Source of the DNA: Hyphomicrobium denitrificans 1NES1 | GTDB taxonomy: Bacteria; Pseudomonadota; Alphaproteobacteria; Rhizobiales; Hyphomicrobiaceae | Assembly: GCF_000230975.2 (NCBI RefSeq) | Contig: NC_021172.1 | Location: 3,534,001 to 3,598,000 of the forward strand | Direction of reading: 5' to 3' | DNA: 64,000 bases | Shown here: piece by piece, positions 25,385 through 33,670 of the stretch | Layout: every line of letters begins with the position of its first letter | Numbering within the stretch: the first letter of the stretch is position 1 | Position numbers and translations under genes: made by a program | The notes under the pieces: model-generated | The model's database searches: none | Told to the model about the DNA's origin: nothing | The model's input: the letters and a program-made list of their open reading frames with translations, nothing else

Positions 25385-25691
25385 GGTGAGGTCCTTTGCC
25401 GGATCGACCGCGCCCATCGCGGCCTTCGTGGCGATCACCAGACGGCAGGCGGAACGGGCCAGAACCCGCAGCGAAGCGAAGGGCCGAAGCGCCAGCGGAG
25501 GATGGCGAAGCCCGGATATTTTGTTTCGCGCTGCAAAGGCCCGCAGGGCCGGCGGAAAATAGCCGGGCGCAGCCATTGCCGGGCCGGGCCGCCTGCCGTC
25601 CGATCGCCCTCTAGAAGGCCAAGGGCGCGACTCTGTCCGGCGGGGTGGTCCTCGCCTGACCGGCCATCAGGATGCGCGAGCCGCCGACCGC
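25385..25691 (-). promoter_or_regulatory. GC-rich leader of the DUF2493 gene
   Basis: This 307-bp region lies between the toprim stop and the DUF2493 start. Its proximal part is related to the DUF736 leader: shared CGCCATCCTCCGCTG around 25490-25506, GATCGCCA near 25430, and a CCGCG/CGCGG hairpin near 25408-25422. The rest is rich in short GC palindromes. No gene is evident. Confidence 0.45.
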
Positions 25692-26738
25692 TCACCCCGT
25701 CTCGGCGGTCGCCCACAGCATGAAGCGGATGACGTCCCGCGGTGCGAGCTGGATGCGCAAGGCTGCTCGGAGTTCGTCGATGCCGAACGTGCGCAGATCC
25801 TCGTTGAAGTCGCCAAGTCGAGGCGACAATGCGATCGCTTCGATGCCGGTCGCCTCGGCACGCTCTGTCAGACTCGCCACCGCCGCGTCGCCGGCCGCAT
25901 CGGCATCGCGCGCGATGTAGAGGCGGCGCAGCGTCAGCGGGAGCAGCATGGCGGTGAGGTGGTTGGCGGAAAGCGCCGCGGCCATCGGCAAGGTCGGCAG
26001 CACGCATCGTAGTGACAGCATGGTCTCGATGCCCTCGCCGGCGGCGAGCACGTCGCTCGCCACACCGAAGCGGACCGCGTTGCCGAGGAGGTTGCCCATC
26101 GCGCGTCTCGGCGTGTCGATCGGCGCTTTGCCACGGCCTGACGGATCGAGCCAGGTGCGGTGTGCGCCGGTCATCCAGTCGTCGAGATCAGTGACACGGG
26201 CGATCATCGCTGGCCAGGTCTCGGTCGGTGCGTTCTCGTCCGGGCGATAGTAGCAGCGCGGGTGAAAGCGCAGCGCGCCGGCTTCGTGCAAAGCCGTAAT
26301 GCCGCGATTGCGCAAATACGCTTCCACGAGTGTCCGCGCGATCGGCTGCGACATAGCGAACAGTCGCCGTGCGGCCTCGGGCGATCCCGTCTGTGCCGGG
26401 ATACGTGCAGCTTTCGGCGATGGCTCCGGGTCCGAGCGGGGCAGGCTCAGGAAGCGTCGTGCCTCGTCGGCGACATCGTGGAAATCGAGAAGGCCACAGC
26501 TTTCACGGATGACGTCAAGCAGATCGCCGTGCTCGCCGGTGGCGGCATCGGTCCATTTGCCGGCCGGCCCTTTGGGCGACTCCTTCAACCGGACGAACAT
26601 GGAGCGGCCCGGCGTGTTGCGCGCGTCGCCGACCAGCCAATAGCGGCCCTCGCGGCGGCCATTGGAGAGATAATGACGGCACACCGCCTCGGCTTCGCGC
26701 GCGAGACGGTGCGCCAGGTCGGAAGCATCGCGCGGCAT
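25692..26738 (-). CDS. Toprim-domain protein (primase-like, DUF7146 type)
   Basis: This 348-residue protein has an N-terminal region resembling ICE-encoded DNA primases and a C-terminal toprim domain. Catalytic Glu lies in AAGEGIETM (residues 234-238) and the Asp-x-Asp in ARDADAAGD (278-280), so metal-dependent nucleotidyl transfer is plausible. It likely primes complementary-strand synthesis after DNA entry. Its ATG at 26738 overlaps the stop of the large helicase gene by one base, so the two are translated together. No zinc-finger is obvious at the N-terminus. Confidence 0.87.
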   Translation of the reverse strand: MPRDASDLAHRLAREAEAVCRHYLSNGRREGRYWLVGDARNTPGRSMFVRLKESPKGPAGKWTDAATGEHGDLLDVIRESCGLLDFHDVADEARRFLSLPRSDPEPSPKAARIPAQTGSPEAARRLFAMSQPIARTLVEAYLRNRGITALHEAGALRFHPRCYYRPDENAPTETWPAMIARVTDLDDWMTGAHRTWLDPSGRGKAPIDTPRRAMGNLLGNAVRFGVASDVLAAGEGIETMLSLRCVLPTLPMAAALSANHLTAMLLPLTLRRLYIARDADAAGDAAVASLTERAEATGIEAIALSPRLGDFNEDLRTFGIDELRAALRIQLAPRDVIRFMLWATAETG

Positions 26739-29700
26739 CACGCGGCCTCCCGCTCGCCGATGCGCTCGACGGGAAAGCGCTCCAGCACTTTCGTCAGCAC
26801 GCCGACGCCGCTCGCATCGGTTGGCACAAACATGCGGAGCTTCCAGGTGATGATCTCGTGGAAGAGGCCGTAGGCCTTGAGCCGGTCGCGCATAGTGTCG
26901 GTGAAGCCCGACAGCTCGATGCGGTTCGCGCCCATAACGCGCACGCGACGGAGCTGCAGGCCTTCGGCGAGATCGAGAACGGTGCGGCCGTCCATCAGCG
27001 CGGCGAAGGCGCTCTCCGGCGTCAGCGCCGGTTCGCCCTCCGCCAGCGTGCTCGCGACCCAGGCGGGCGAGACCTTGCGGCCGATGATGCGTTCACCCGC
27101 ATCGGTCTGAAGCCGATAGACGCGCGTCGACTCGTTCGGCAGGCGCTTCCAGATCGGCAGGAGCAATCCGCCGACGATATGGGTCGTGCTGTCCGTGAAC
27201 TCGGGCACCTCGGCAAGCTCGCGTTGCCAGGCCGAGGCAAAGGTGTCGCGCTCCGCCTCGACCCAATGGCTCTCGGCCATCGTCTTCAAAGGTACGCCGT
27301 GGCTCTCCATCGGCCGGATGAGCCGCACGCGCTGCTCGATCTCCCCATCGTCGAGCATCAGGCTCGGCGCTGGGACTTGCACGGCGGCGCGTCCCGAGCG
27401 TTCGTTGACGAGCAGCACGACGCGCGGATCGGAGAGCCGATCCAGAGCCTCGTTCAGCGTCACGGGACGATTGCGCTCGCGCTGCGCTACGGTGAGCAGG
27501 CGCGTCTCCGCGCCGGTGCCGGGATGGGTGTAGATCGTGCACCGATCGGTGACGACAAAGCTTTCGGCGCGAAGCGTTTCGAGCCCGACATCGTAGGTGC
27601 CTGACGCGATGGCGCCTTCGATGCGGGCCGTGAGCAACTGCTCGAAGGCCGTGAACAGCACGTTCTGCAGATCGATGGTCAGCGCCAGCAGGCGATTGAG
27701 GAAGGTGGTGATCGGCGGCAGCTCGTCCTTGATGCCGTTGGCGTCCATCAGCTTCAAGCCGGTGGCGTCCTCGAAGGTCTGAAGCGAGCAGCCCTCCACC
27801 TTGTCCCTGACCAGAAGCATGTAGAGCTGCCGCAACGCGTCGCGCCCGTAGTGGCTTTCGAGATTGTCCTCGGGCCGGAACAAGCCCTGGCCGCCGGTCT
27901 GACGCTGGCCGCGCGTGATCGCGCCGAGCGTGTCGAGGCGGCGCGCTATGGTGCTCAAGAAGCGCTTCTCCGCTTTCACGTCCGTGGCGATCGGACGGAA
28001 CAGCGGCGGCTGGGCCTGGTTGGTGCGGTTAGTGCGGCCGAGACCCTGGATCGCCGCATCCGCCTTCCAGCCGGGTTCGAGCAGGTAGTGGACGCGCAGG
28101 CGCCGATTCCGCGCCGACAACTCGGCGTGGTAGCTGCGTCCCGTGCCGCCCGCTTCCGAGAAGACGAGGATGCGCTTAGCGTCATCCATGAAGGCGGCCG
28201 TCTCCGCGAGGTTGGCCGAGCCGGCGCGGTTCTCGACCATCAGGCGGTCGCTCTTGCGGATCACGCGGCGCGAGCGGCCGGTGACCTCGGCGACCATATC
28301 GGTGCCGAAGCGCTGAACGATCTGGTCGAGCGCGCCGGGCACCGGTGGGAGCGAGGCGAGCTTCTCGATCAGGCGGTCGCGACGAGCGACGGCTTCGCGG
28401 CTCTCGACCGGCTGGCCGTCGCGGTAGACCGGCCGGGAGGAGAGATTGCCCTCTGAATCCGTGAAGGGCTCGTAGAGCTGCACCGGGAAGGAATGGGCGA
28501 GATAGGCGAGGACGTACTCGCGCGGTGTGATGTCGACCTGGACGTCGTTCCAGTCCTCTGTCGGGATTTCCGCGAGCCGGCGCTCCATCAGCGCTTCGCC
28601 GGTCGAGACGATCTGGATGACGGCGGCATGGCCGGCCTCGAGATCGCGCTCGATCGAGCGGATCAGCGACGGCGTTTTCATACTGGTCAGCAGATGGCCG
28701 AAGAAGCGCTGCTTGGCGGATTCGAAGGCGGAGCGCGCGGCGGACTTCGCCTGCGCGTTCAGCGTGCCAGTCTCGCCCGTGATGTTCGCGGCCTGCATCG
28801 CCGCGTCGAGGTTGTTGTGAATGATCGAGAACGCGCCGGCATAGGCGTCGTAGATGCGGACCTGCTCCGGCGTGAGCCGGTGCTCGACCAGTTCGTATTC
28901 GACGCCTTCGTAGGAGAGCGAGCGAGCAGCATAGAGGCCGAGCGCCTTAAGGTCGCGCGCCAGCACCTCCATTGCCGCGACGCCGCCGGCCTCGATCGCC
29001 TCGACGAACTCGGCGCGGGTCGCGAACGGGAAATCCTCGCCGCCCCAGAGTCCGAGACGCTGGGCATAGGCGAGGTTATGGACCGTTGTGGCGCCGGTCG
29101 CGGAGACGTAGACGATGCGGGCATTCGGCAAGGCGTGCTGGAGCCGCAGCCCCGCCCGGCCTTGCTGCGAGGCGGCCTGGTCGCCGCGTTCGCCCTTGCC
29201 GCCGACCGCGTTCTGCATGGCGTGGCTCTCGTCGAAAATGATCACTCCGTCGAAGTCGGAGCCCAACCATTCGACGATCTGCTGGACGCGCGAAAGCTTC
29301 TCGCCGCGTTCATCGGTGCGCAGCGTGGCGTAGGTCGCAAATAGGACGCCTTCCGCCAGCCGGATCGGCGTGCCCTGACGAAAGCGGGAGAGCGGCGTGA
29401 CGAGCAGCCGCTCCATGCCGAGCGCCGACCAATCGCGCTGGGCGTCTTCGATCAGCTTGTCGGATTTAGAGACCCAGACGGCGCGAGGCCGGCCCTTCAG
29501 CCAGTTGTCGAGCAGGATGCCGGCGACCTGGCGACCCTTACCTGCACCGGTGCCGTCGCCGAGAAACCATCCTCGTCGAAAGCGGACAGCATTTTCGGCA
29601 TCGTCGCGCGCCGCTGTGACGACATCGAAGGTCTCGTCGATGGACCAGTTGCCGGCGAGGAAGTTCGAATGGGCCTCACCGGCATAGATGACGGATTCGA

Positions 29701-31051
29701 GCTGAGCGTCCGACAGCAAGCCTTCGGCGACGAGGTTCGCCGGCAGACGCGGCCGATAGGACGGTTTCGGCGGCGCGACCGAGGCCATCGCAGCCGACTG
29801 CACCAGCTTGGTGGGATGGGCCTGCGACCCGGAAATACGGATCGACTGCAATCCGTATTCTTCATAAAGCGCCTCCGTGAGCCGCGCGCCCTCCGGCGGG
29901 GTCCAATCGACGGTTTCGTAGGCGAGCTCCATCGCTTCCGGTTCGGGGAGCGCCGGAGCGGAGGACGGACGCATCGCGAAGGCGCGCACCGTGCGGGGGA
30001 TGGCGTGACGCGCACCGGTGACGGCGATGGACGCTTCAATCGGCAAGCGCGGTGGAACCTGCTCGATGACCCAGGCGAGCAAGGTGGCTGCATCCGGCGC
30101 GACACCCGAAGAGTCAGGGAACATGTCCGGATCGACGGCGGGTTGCTTGTCGATGACGAGCAGCCGCGTGTCGATCGTGGTGCCGTGCTTCGCATAGACC
30201 GAGCCGTCGACGGCGGCGGAAAACACGAGCCGTCCGCGCTCCTGCAGGTGAGCGAAGGTGCCGGTCCAGGCCGGATTGTCGGGCGCGAAGCTCGATCCGG
30301 TGATCGCGACGAGACGCCCGCCGTTGCACAGCCGCGCTAGGGCGGAGGTGACGTGGCGAAGCGCAGCGTCCGCCATGCGCCGATCGACGTTCGCCATCGC
30401 CGAGAAGGGCGGGTTCATCAGAACCACGCTCGGCGCGATCCCGACATCGAGATGATCGTCAATCTGTGCCGCATCGAACCGGGTGACGGCGATGTCCGGA
30501 AAGAGGTGGTCGAGCAACGCGGCGCGGGCCTCGGCCAGCTCGTTCAGCACGAGCGAGCCGCCGGCCAGTTCGGCCAGGATGGCGAGCAGCCCGGTGCCGG
30601 CCGAAGGCTCGAGCACCCAATCGGCCGGCGTGATGGCTGCGGCCGTGCATGCGGCAAGTCCGAGCGGGACCGGCGTCGAGAATTGCTGGAGCGCCTGGCT
30701 CTCCTCGGAGCGGCGCGTATGGGTGGGGAGAAGGTCCGCGATCTTCGCCAGCAAAGGCAGCATGGCGGCCGGAGACGCGGCCTTGGCGCGGATGGCCGGT
30801 CCGAATTTCCGCAGGAACAGGACCGTAGCCGCCTCGCAGGCGTCATAGGCGGTTTTCCAATCCCAGCCGCCGGCGGAATCGGAGGCGCCGAAGGCGGACT
30901 CCATGGCGGCGCGCAGGATGGCGGCATCTATCCGGCGGCCGCGTTCGAGATCGGGAAGAAGGAGCCGCGCGGCCTGGGCGATGGCGGCAGATGCGGGCGC
31001 GAGCGATGGCGTAGCCAAGCGGGCGGCCGCGGAGCTGGAAGGATTCGTCAT
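26738..31051 (-). CDS. Giant methyltransferase-helicase (strawberry-notch-like)
   Basis: This 1437-residue protein combines a DNA methyltransferase with an SF2 helicase/NTPase. The SAM-binding motif VLEPSAGTGLLA is at residues 146-157. The amino-methyltransferase motif NPPF is at 213-216. Helicase Walker A GTGAGKGR lies near 497-504 and Walker B IIFDESHA near 600-607. Strawberry-notch-type C-terminal parts follow. Such proteins are a hallmark of rhizobial ICEs and may modify or protect incoming DNA; this is inference. ATG 31051 has GAGG eight bases upstream. A long hairpin precedes it. Confidence 0.92.
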   Translation of the reverse strand: MTNPSSSAAARLATPSLAPASAAIAQAARLLLPDLERGRRIDAAILRAAMESAFGASDSAGGWDWKTAYDACEAATVLFLRKFGPAIRAKAASPAAMLPLLAKIADLLPTHTRRSEESQALQQFSTPVPLGLAACTAAAITPADWVLEPSAGTGLLAILAELAGGSLVLNELAEARAALLDHLFPDIAVTRFDAAQIDDHLDVGIAPSVVLMNPPFSAMANVDRRMADAALRHVTSALARLCNGGRLVAITGSSFAPDNPAWTGTFAHLQERGRLVFSAAVDGSVYAKHGTTIDTRLLVIDKQPAVDPDMFPDSSGVAPDAATLLAWVIEQVPPRLPIEASIAVTGARHAIPRTVRAFAMRPSSAPALPEPEAMELAYETVDWTPPEGARLTEALYEEYGLQSIRISGSQAHPTKLVQSAAMASVAPPKPSYRPRLPANLVAEGLLSDAQLESVIYAGEAHSNFLAGNWSIDETFDVVTAARDDAENAVRFRRGWFLGDGTGAGKGRQVAGILLDNWLKGRPRAVWVSKSDKLIEDAQRDWSALGMERLLVTPLSRFRQGTPIRLAEGVLFATYATLRTDERGEKLSRVQQIVEWLGSDFDGVIIFDESHAMQNAVGGKGERGDQAASQQGRAGLRLQHALPNARIVYVSATGATTVHNLAYAQRLGLWGGEDFPFATRAEFVEAIEAGGVAAMEVLARDLKALGLYAARSLSYEGVEYELVEHRLTPEQVRIYDAYAGAFSIIHNNLDAAMQAANITGETGTLNAQAKSAARSAFESAKQRFFGHLLTSMKTPSLIRSIERDLEAGHAAVIQIVSTGEALMERRLAEIPTEDWNDVQVDITPREYVLAYLAHSFPVQLYEPFTDSEGNLSSRPVYRDGQPVESREAVARRDRLIEKLASLPPVPGALDQIVQRFGTDMVAEVTGRSRRVIRKSDRLMVENRAGSANLAETAAFMDDAKRILVFSEAGGTGRSYHAELSARNRRLRVHYLLEPGWKADAAIQGLGRTNRTNQAQPPLFRPIATDVKAEKRFLSTIARRLDTLGAITRGQRQTGGQGLFRPEDNLESHYGRDALRQLYMLLVRDKVEGCSLQTFEDATGLKLMDANGIKDELPPITTFLNRLLALTIDLQNVLFTAFEQLLTARIEGAIASGTYDVGLETLRAESFVVTDRCTIYTHPGTGAETRLLTVAQRERNRPVTLNEALDRLSDPRVVLLVNERSGRAAVQVPAPSLMLDDGEIEQRVRLIRPMESHGVPLKTMAESHWVEAERDTFASAWQRELAEVPEFTDSTTHIVGGLLLPIWKRLPNESTRVYRLQTDAGERIIGRKVSPAWVASTLAEGEPALTPESAFAALMDGRTVLDLAEGLQLRRVRVMGANRIELSGFTDTMRDRLKAYGLFHEIITWKLRMFVPTDASGVGVLTKVLERFPVERIGEREAA

Positions 31052-31072
31052 GAAGGGGACCTCGGGAGAGCA

Positions 31073-31128
31073 GGAAGGGCCGAGCCGCCGGGCGCTCTCT
31101 CTCGACCCGACCGGCTCAAACCCCTTCC
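31073..31128 (-). promoter_or_regulatory. Long structured leader of the methyltransferase-helicase gene
   Basis: There are three nested stems: GGAAGGG/CCCTTCC (31073-31079 with 31122-31128), GAGCCG/CGGCTC (31082-31087 with 31112-31117) and CGGG/CCCG (31089-31092 with 31106-31109). On the transcribed strand the apical loop reads UCGAGAGAGAGCG. It lies 21 bases before the start codon. The GAGAGAG loop matches the parB and ardC leaders. Confidence 0.55.
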
Positions 31129-31147
31129 GGCCAACCTCTCGCTCTCG

Positions 31148-31454
31148 TCACGCCGCCGCCTTCACGGCGCACCACCACGCGATGCGCGTATCCCGCGTCG
31201 CATTCGCGAGCCGCAGCAGCAGATCGCCGTGACAGGCGTGCGGCGCGCAGAAGCAGACGAGATCGTGGCCGCGCAACTCGTAGAGCGCGCGCAAGAGATG
31301 ATGCTGATCGGCGAGCCAGCGCTCGTATTGGCGATGACGGCGGCGCGGTCGCCGTCGGGGCCGATTCGGAACGTATTGCCCCATTCGAGCCGCGTCCGAT
31401 ATAGACGGCGCCCGCCGGCGCGCCTGCCTGATGCTTGTTGAGAACCCTGCACAT
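31148..31454 (-). pseudogene. DUF4326 protein gene with two frameshifts
   Basis: Read across three frames the DNA encodes a typical DUF4326 protein. The start is MCRVLNKHQAGAPAGAVYIGRGS from ATG 31454, then WGNTFRIGPDGDRAAVIA in a second frame. The rest is YERWLADQHHLLRALYELRG followed by a Cys-rich HDLVCFCAPHACHGDLLLRL in a third. Both breaks lie where AAA appears to have become AA (near 31378 and 31327). Two single-base losses in 300 bp indicate decay, or sequencing errors at A runs. A 3' helicase gene follows closely. Confidence 0.7.
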
Positions 31455-31511
31455 CGCGTTCGCCTCCTGGTCCTGAGCGACGGGCTTGCGACCGAGAGCG
31501 GTTCAGGTTCT

Positions 31512-31564
31512 CGGGTCACGCATCGGAGGGCGGACGATGCGGGAACGGCTCGCCCGTTGACCCG
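31512..31564 (-). promoter_or_regulatory. Possible three-way-junction RNA upstream of DUF4326
   Basis: Stem one is CGGGTCA (31512-31518) with TGACCCG (31558-31564). Stem two is CGCATCG (31519-31525) with CGATGCG (31535-31541). A short third stem ACGG/CCGT (31545-31548 with 31554-31557) fills the gap. The first two stems abut without unpaired bases. There is no homologous copy here to test covariation. Confidence 0.4.
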
Positions 31565-31602
31565 CGAACCGCCGCGCTCAGACAGGCCAGGAAGCGGCGG
31601 GA

Positions 31603-31845
31603 TCAGGATCGCGTTGGGTCCGGCAGGGGTTCGGACGGCAGCAGGTAGGCGTCGAAGGGATTGCCGTCGACCAGATGGCCGAAGGGCGTGAACACGAAAT
31701 CCGTTTTATCGCGGCCAATCGCGCAAATGAGGTAGCGCTGTTCGCCGGTCACGGCGTCGATGCACTCCATGAGCGCGAGATTGCCGTCGGCAGCCGCCCG
31801 CAGCAGCGTCTGGAAGTTGGCACGCGCGTGATCGGGAATGCTCAT
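31603..31845 (-). CDS. Conserved small ICE protein (80 residues)
   Basis: It begins MSIPDHARANFQTLLRAAAD and contains LMECIDAVTGEQRYLICAIG and FVFTPFGHLVDGNPFDAYLL. This pattern recurs in rhizobial ICEs as an uncharacterised family (DUF6117, from memory). It has no membrane segment or catalytic motif. Its ATG at 31845 overlaps the stop of the upstream gene by four bases. It is the last gene of a two-gene unit that begins at 32267 behind a GCCCGGC hairpin. Confidence 0.75.
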   Translation of the reverse strand: MSIPDHARANFQTLLRAAADGNLALMECIDAVTGEQRYLICAIGRDKTDFVFTPFGHLVDGNPFDAYLLPSEPLPDPTRS

Positions 31846-32267
31846 CGCGCACCTCGCCTTCCGCGCGCTGGCGCGAGGGGGCGTGCCAGCCAGCCATTGG
31901 TGTCGGTCCAGGCAATCGTCTCGCGGGTCGTGAGATCGATCACATGCGCGCCGCCGCCGAAGGCATTGACGCGCGGCTGCGAGCAGGTGTTGGCCCACTG
32001 AAAGCCCCAGCGGCCTGTGAGGCCGAATGCCTCGGCGCAGCGGAGCACGAACAGGATCACCTGTTGCGGATCGCCGGTGACCTCATCGCGAATCCACAGC
32101 GCGGTGCCGCCATGCTCCGGCTGGATGGAGAGGAGGAAGCCGTCGGGCGGCACGTCCTCGCGCGCTGCCTGCTCCATGAACGCCTGGTAGAGATCGAGCG
32201 CGCGTCCGGCGTTGTCGGGCGTGCCGACATCGAGCACGCATGAGAAGCGAGTGAAGAAATCAGCCAT
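31842..32267 (-). CDS. Conserved hypothetical ICE protein (141 residues)
   Basis: This soluble protein begins MADFFTRFSCVLDVGTPDNA with a central GFLLSIQPEHGGTALWIRDE and a C-terminal basic tail ending ARGRRGAR. I do not recognise a functional family; similar genes accompany ParB and ArdC in related elements. The ATG is preceded by AGGAGG and, 21 bases upstream, by a perfect GCCCGGC hairpin. It overlaps the next gene by ATGA. Anti-defence or DNA-protection roles are conceivable but unsupported. Confidence 0.75.
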   Translation of the reverse strand: MADFFTRFSCVLDVGTPDNAGRALDLYQAFMEQAAREDVPPDGFLLSIQPEHGGTALWIRDEVTGDPQQVILFVLRCAEAFGLTGRWGFQWANTCSQPRVNAFGGGAHVIDLTTRETIAWTDTNGWLARPLAPARGRRGAR

Positions 32268-32288
32268 GACGGCCTCCTGAAACGACGA

Positions 32289-32310
32289 AGCCCGGCGCGA
32301 AGGCCGGGCT
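32289..32310 (-). promoter_or_regulatory. Leader hairpin, copy 1
   Basis: AGCCCGGC (32289-32296) pairs with GCCGGGCT (32303-32310) around a six-base loop. The hairpin ends exactly 21 bases before the ATG at 32267. The linker carries TTTCAGGAGG, shared with two other copies. Confidence 0.7.
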
Positions 32311-32335
32311 CTCTGGAATTGCGGTAATGTGGGGA

Positions 32336-32608
32336 TCAGCCGGTTGGGCTGTCGTGGATGCGGTCATCGTCGAACGCGACATCCTCGGCGACGGCGTGGC
32401 GACCATCCGGCGCGACGCGGTCGATGAAGGCGATCACGCCTTCCCGGCGCTCGCCGGTCTCGACGTGCTCGGGATGGGCGGCGGACTCCATCGCCGTTTT
32501 CGCCACTGCCTTGGCTTTCTCGATCGCGTCCGCATCGGACTCGGCTTCGACAATGAAGCCGTCATAGGCGCGCAGCCAGAACCCGATCTTGACGATGTAT
32601 TCGTTCAT
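32336..32608 (-). CDS. Conserved hypothetical ICE protein (90 residues)
   Basis: This small acidic protein begins MNEYIVKIGFWLRAYDGFIV with alternating strands and a helix (ADAIEKAKAVAKTAMESA). Its fold resembles small protein-protein interaction domains, but no family function is known to me. It overlaps the upstream 138-residue gene by four bases (ATGA). It ends just before the next hairpin leader. Membership in the ParB-linked gene block suggests a maintenance or entry role. Confidence 0.72.
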   Translation of the reverse strand: MNEYIVKIGFWLRAYDGFIVEAESDADAIEKAKAVAKTAMESAAHPEHVETGERREGVIAFIDRVAPDGRHAVAEDVAFDDDRIHDSPTG

Positions 32609-33021
32609 GGCGTGCCTCCATTCATCTCCGGATCGCGGCCGCCGGCCATGATCGCTTCCGCTTTGGCTATCGCCGCATCAGCGCGCTGACGCCAATACGG
32701 CGGGTCGGAGCAACCGGCCTCCGGGGTGTGCACGAGAACCTTCAGAATCCCGAGCAGGGTCTCGAAGTGATCGGCCTTTCGCTGAAACATCTCGCCGAAT
32801 TGCGATGGAACGGAGAGCGCGGTGACGCGATAGGCGGTGTCCTCGCCCGGCCAGGCGCCGGTGACGTAAGTCTCGCCGGAGGATTCGTAGTCCTCCTTCT
32901 GGTCGGACCAGTCATCGTCCTCGATGGCGAGCCGGCAGGCCTGGTCGAGCGTCTCGGCTTCATAGGTGCGCTGGCGGTAGATGGGAATGCGATAGGTGGC
33001 CTCGATGGTGAAGAACGGCAT
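32605..33021 (-). CDS. Conserved hypothetical ICE protein (138 residues)
   Basis: This protein begins MPFFTIEATYRIPIYRQRTY, a beta-rich N-terminus followed by an acidic stretch (EDDDWSDQKEDYESSGETYV) and a C-terminal helical part. The N-terminal design (TIEATYRIP ... RTYEAETLDQACRLAIE) resembles other small ICE proteins in this block, such as the 90-residue neighbour. No catalytic residues are recognised. The start at 33021 follows GGAGG and a GCCCGGC hairpin 21 bases upstream. Confidence 0.74.
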   Translation of the reverse strand: MPFFTIEATYRIPIYRQRTYEAETLDQACRLAIEDDDWSDQKEDYESSGETYVTGAWPGEDTAYRVTALSVPSQFGEMFQRKADHFETLLGILKVLVHTPEAGCSDPPYWRQRADAAIAKAEAIMAGGRDPEMNGGTP

Positions 33022-33042
33022 GATGACCTCCAGAAATGCGAA

Positions 33043-33060
33043 AGCCCGGCGGGCCGGGCT
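33043..33060 (-). promoter_or_regulatory. Leader hairpin, copy 2
   Basis: AGCCCGG (33043-33049) pairs with CCGGGCT (33054-33060) around a four-base loop. The hairpin ends 21 bases before the ATG at 33021. The linker has TTTCTGGAGG. Confidence 0.65.
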
Positions 33061-33088
33061 CAGGTGGACGAAGCGGGAGTGATCGGCG

Positions 33089-33283
33089 TCAAAGACGCCA
33101 GGTTCGGACGAGCCGTTGCGGGTCCTGGTGATGCGCGAGCATCTCGCGATAGAAGCGATGCCGTGCTTGCCGACGCGCCGGGTCGCGCCGCGCGCGCCGC
33201 GTCAGCTTCCGCGCGGCGGCGCGGATGACGGTGCGCCAGCCGTCATCGACGGTGATGTCGAGGCGCAGATAGGTGCCGTACAT
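33089..33283 (-). CDS. Small basic ICE protein (64 residues)
   Basis: It begins MYGTYLRLDITVDDGWRTVI, followed by a very Arg-rich helix (RAAARKLTRRARRDPARRQA) and ends in QRLVRTWRL. The strong positive charge suggests nucleic-acid binding, but no family function is known. Its ATG at 33283 starts two bases before the stop of the upstream 124-residue gene. It ends before hairpin copy 2. Confidence 0.68.
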   Translation of the reverse strand: MYGTYLRLDITVDDGWRTVIRAAARKLTRRARRDPARRQARHRFYREMLAHHQDPQRLVRTWRL

Positions 33284-33285
33284 GA

Positions 33286-33660
33286 TCAGGCGCCTCCCGC
33301 CGTTGCGGCCGCGAAGGGATCGACCTGCTTGTGGATCGGCTGCGCCCGACCCATCCAGGGCTCCGGCCGGATGCAGCGCACCCAGTCGGCGAAGCTCGGA
33401 ATGAAGCCGAGATCTTCCACCACATGTTGTTCGCCGATGAGCCGCACCGGCACGACGCGTCCGGTCGAGATAGCGATGGTTGCGCCGAAGAAGCGCTCCA
33501 GCATGAAGATGCCTTCGGCGTGATGGCGCAGGGCACGGTGACGAAAGTCGGCGGTGATCGCCTTCGATTCGTCGAACCACTGATGCAGCGGCAGATAATC
33601 TTCCGCGACGCCGCCCCACTTCTTCACCGAAGAGAGCGCGTGATGATAGCAATGTCCCAT
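33286..33660 (-). CDS. Conserved ICE protein MGHCYHHALSS family (DUF6915-like)
   Basis: This 124-residue protein starts MGHCYHHALSSVKKWGGVAE and contains many histidines (HQWFD, FRHRALRHHAEG), which could bind metal. EQHVVEDLGFIPSFADWVRC follows. This is a widespread uncharacterised family on ICEs and plasmids; DUF6915 is my recollection. ATG 33660 is preferred over 33663, because AGGAGG would be only two bases from the latter. It is co-transcribed with the DUF6878 gene upstream. Confidence 0.78.
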   Translation of the reverse strand: MGHCYHHALSSVKKWGGVAEDYLPLHQWFDESKAITADFRHRALRHHAEGIFMLERFFGATIAISTGRVVPVRLIGEQHVVEDLGFIPSFADWVRCIRPEPWMGRAQPIHKQVDPFAAATAGGA

Positions 33661-33670
33661 CATCGCCTCC

